Source of the DNA: G963664935 sp963664935 | GTDB lineage: Bacteria; Pseudomonadota; Gammaproteobacteria; Methylococcales; G963664935 | Direction: 5' to 3' | Length of the DNA: 64,000 nt | Assembly: GCA_963664935.2 (NCBI GenBank) | Contig: CAXXSE010000007.1 | Span: forward strand, 1,240,001 to 1,304,000 | Notes under the pieces: generated by a model | Database searches by the model: none | What the model was told of the DNA's origin: nothing | What the model saw: only the letters and a program-made list of their open reading frames with translations | Position numbers and translations under genes: made by a program | In this document: positions 63,310 through 64,000 of the stretch, one piece after another | How the letters are laid out: each line of letters starts with the position of its first letter | Position numbering within the stretch: position 1 is the stretch's first letter

Positions 63310-64000
63310 CTCGTCAGTCACGAGTTCTATCCGATTTGACGTAACTATTCAGGCCCTGAATTCATTTTTTCGATGTGTCACCTCGACCAACGGAAGAAAG
63401 TCTTATCACCCATTGATAGCTCTGCGCTTTAAGATTGCCCACTGGTGTTCATAAAAGATGAGTAGTGTAGAAAATAGAAATCGATAATTACGACTAGACA
63501 TTTGCTAAAAAAACACGGATCCTTCTTTTCTTTGTAGAAGTACAGATGGAAGGAGGAGACCCCGTGCAACAGTATATTTCTCAGAGTTTAGAAAGCTTTC
63601 AAAGCGTTTTTTCCAGATCGAGTACTTGGTTGTTGTTCTGCGCCATTGTGATTGGATTTATGGGGGCAGGAGAAATGATCGGCGTGACGTCGTTGTGTCG
63701 TTTCTGGCTATTAGATGAACTTGGTTATTACCGCTTGCTCCGTTTTTTTAGATCCAAAGCGTATGTCTATGGGGCGTTGCTCGATGCTTGGCAAGATTTT
63801 GTGAATCGCCAAGGAAAATCCGTTGAAGTAGCTGGACGAGCGATACTTCTGGGTGACCATACCGCGGTGATCAAAGATGGACGCAAGATGCCCGGCGTGG
63901 TATCGATGCACGAGTCATCGGAGACGCAAACGAAACCCGGCTATTTTCGGGCCCAATGTTGGGGCAGCATTGGCATCTTGATCGGGTCGTTATCCGCTTG
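63310..64000 (+). mobile_element. Insertion sequence (IS4-like DDE), copy 2, cut by the window edge
   Basis: Sequence from CTCGTCAGTCACGAG at 63310 matches copy 1 (56829 downward) in inverted orientation to the window end; every compared frame translates identically. The transposase starts at GTG 63564 (ribosome site AAGGAGGAGA) or ATG 63546, and its N-terminal 150 residues are visible. Confidence 0.85.
63546..64000 (+). CDS. IS4-like transposase, N-terminal part
   Basis: The same protein as frame one of copy 1 (YISQSLESFQSVFSR, LLGDHTAVIKDGRKMPGV), cut by the window edge after about 150 codons. Whether it carries the frameshift seen in copy 1 is outside the window. Confidence 0.8.
   Translation, partial: MEGGDPVQQYISQSLESFQSVFSRSSTWLLFCAIVIGFMGAGEMIGVTSLCRFWLLDELGYYRLLRFFRSKAYVYGALLDAWQDFVNRQGKSVEVAGRAILLGDHTAVIKDGRKMPGVVSMHESSETQTKPGYFRAQCWGSIGILIGSLSA

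Noticed and set aside
1..64000. CRISPR arrays
   Set aside because: Repeats present are palindromes and inverted-repeat elements; none is regularly spaced with unique spacers.

Overview
The window looks like a chromosomal stretch of a gammaproteobacterium. The clearest signs are the lpoA-yraN-diaA-rsmI block, the purM/DUF2066/CDP-alcohol phosphatidyltransferase block, rppH next to an HAD-IB phosphatase, argA, fumC, pepN and hemW. Sulfur-handling genes (a TusD/DsrE-like and a TusA-like protein, and a methanethiol-oxidase-like SBP56 protein with a SCO/di-heme partner) fit a sulfur-active aquatic or host-associated lineage, but I cannot place it at order level. No rRNA, tRNA or CRISPR array was seen.

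Layout. 1-7.1 kb: a cell-surface polysaccharide locus (membrane sulfatase-like fragment, PaaK/CapK-like ligase, sulfotransferase, deacetylase-like protein, GT2 and GT4 glycosyltransferases) ending in tusD-like. 7.3-24.7 kb: mostly intact housekeeping genes with one VapBC-like pair. 24.7-27 kb: an IS3 scar, an ORF-less group II intron candidate and half of a phosphate permease. 26.9-33.4 kb: a hybrid histidine kinase with a broken Hpt domain, tusA-like, HAD phosphatase, rppH, argA. 33.4-41 kb: a decayed integron region with an internally deleted integron integrase, cassette-type genes (HicAB, NADAR, DUF2442, BrnTA, HigBA), attC-like sequences, IS scars, and an intact AGCS symporter. 41.3-45.6 kb: an uncharacterised lipoprotein/TPR locus, one gene broken. 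45.6-49 kb: mtoX-like plus a SCO-MauG fusion. 49.4-54.7 kb: an IS630 copy, LysR, FAD oxidoreductase, a nonsense-bearing methyltransferase, and a SUMF1-fold protein. 55-64 kb: two inverted copies of one IS flanking a second cassette stretch (nucleotidyl-cyclase-like gene, attC, an attC-invading class C group II intron with a frameshifted reverse transcriptase, and a collagen-like protein gene with two frameshifts).

Two themes cut across the window. First, lesions in otherwise recognisable genes are frequent: in-frame TAG/TAA codons, several at sites where a glutamine codon fits, and one-base indels, several in homopolymers. TAG and TAA also end many intact genes, so this looks like gene decay (or partly sequencing error for homopolymers), not a changed code. 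Second, several families of short palindromes and small inverted-repeat elements are scattered between genes. Some resemble single ends of resident insertion sequences, and several supply the stop codon of the gene they adjoin.

Functionally, the intact core covers peptidoglycan synthesis control (LpoA), replication timing (DiaA), mRNA decapping (RppH), arginine and purine synthesis, and sulfur relay. The accessory part is dominated by toxin-antitoxin cassettes and mobile RNA/DNA elements.
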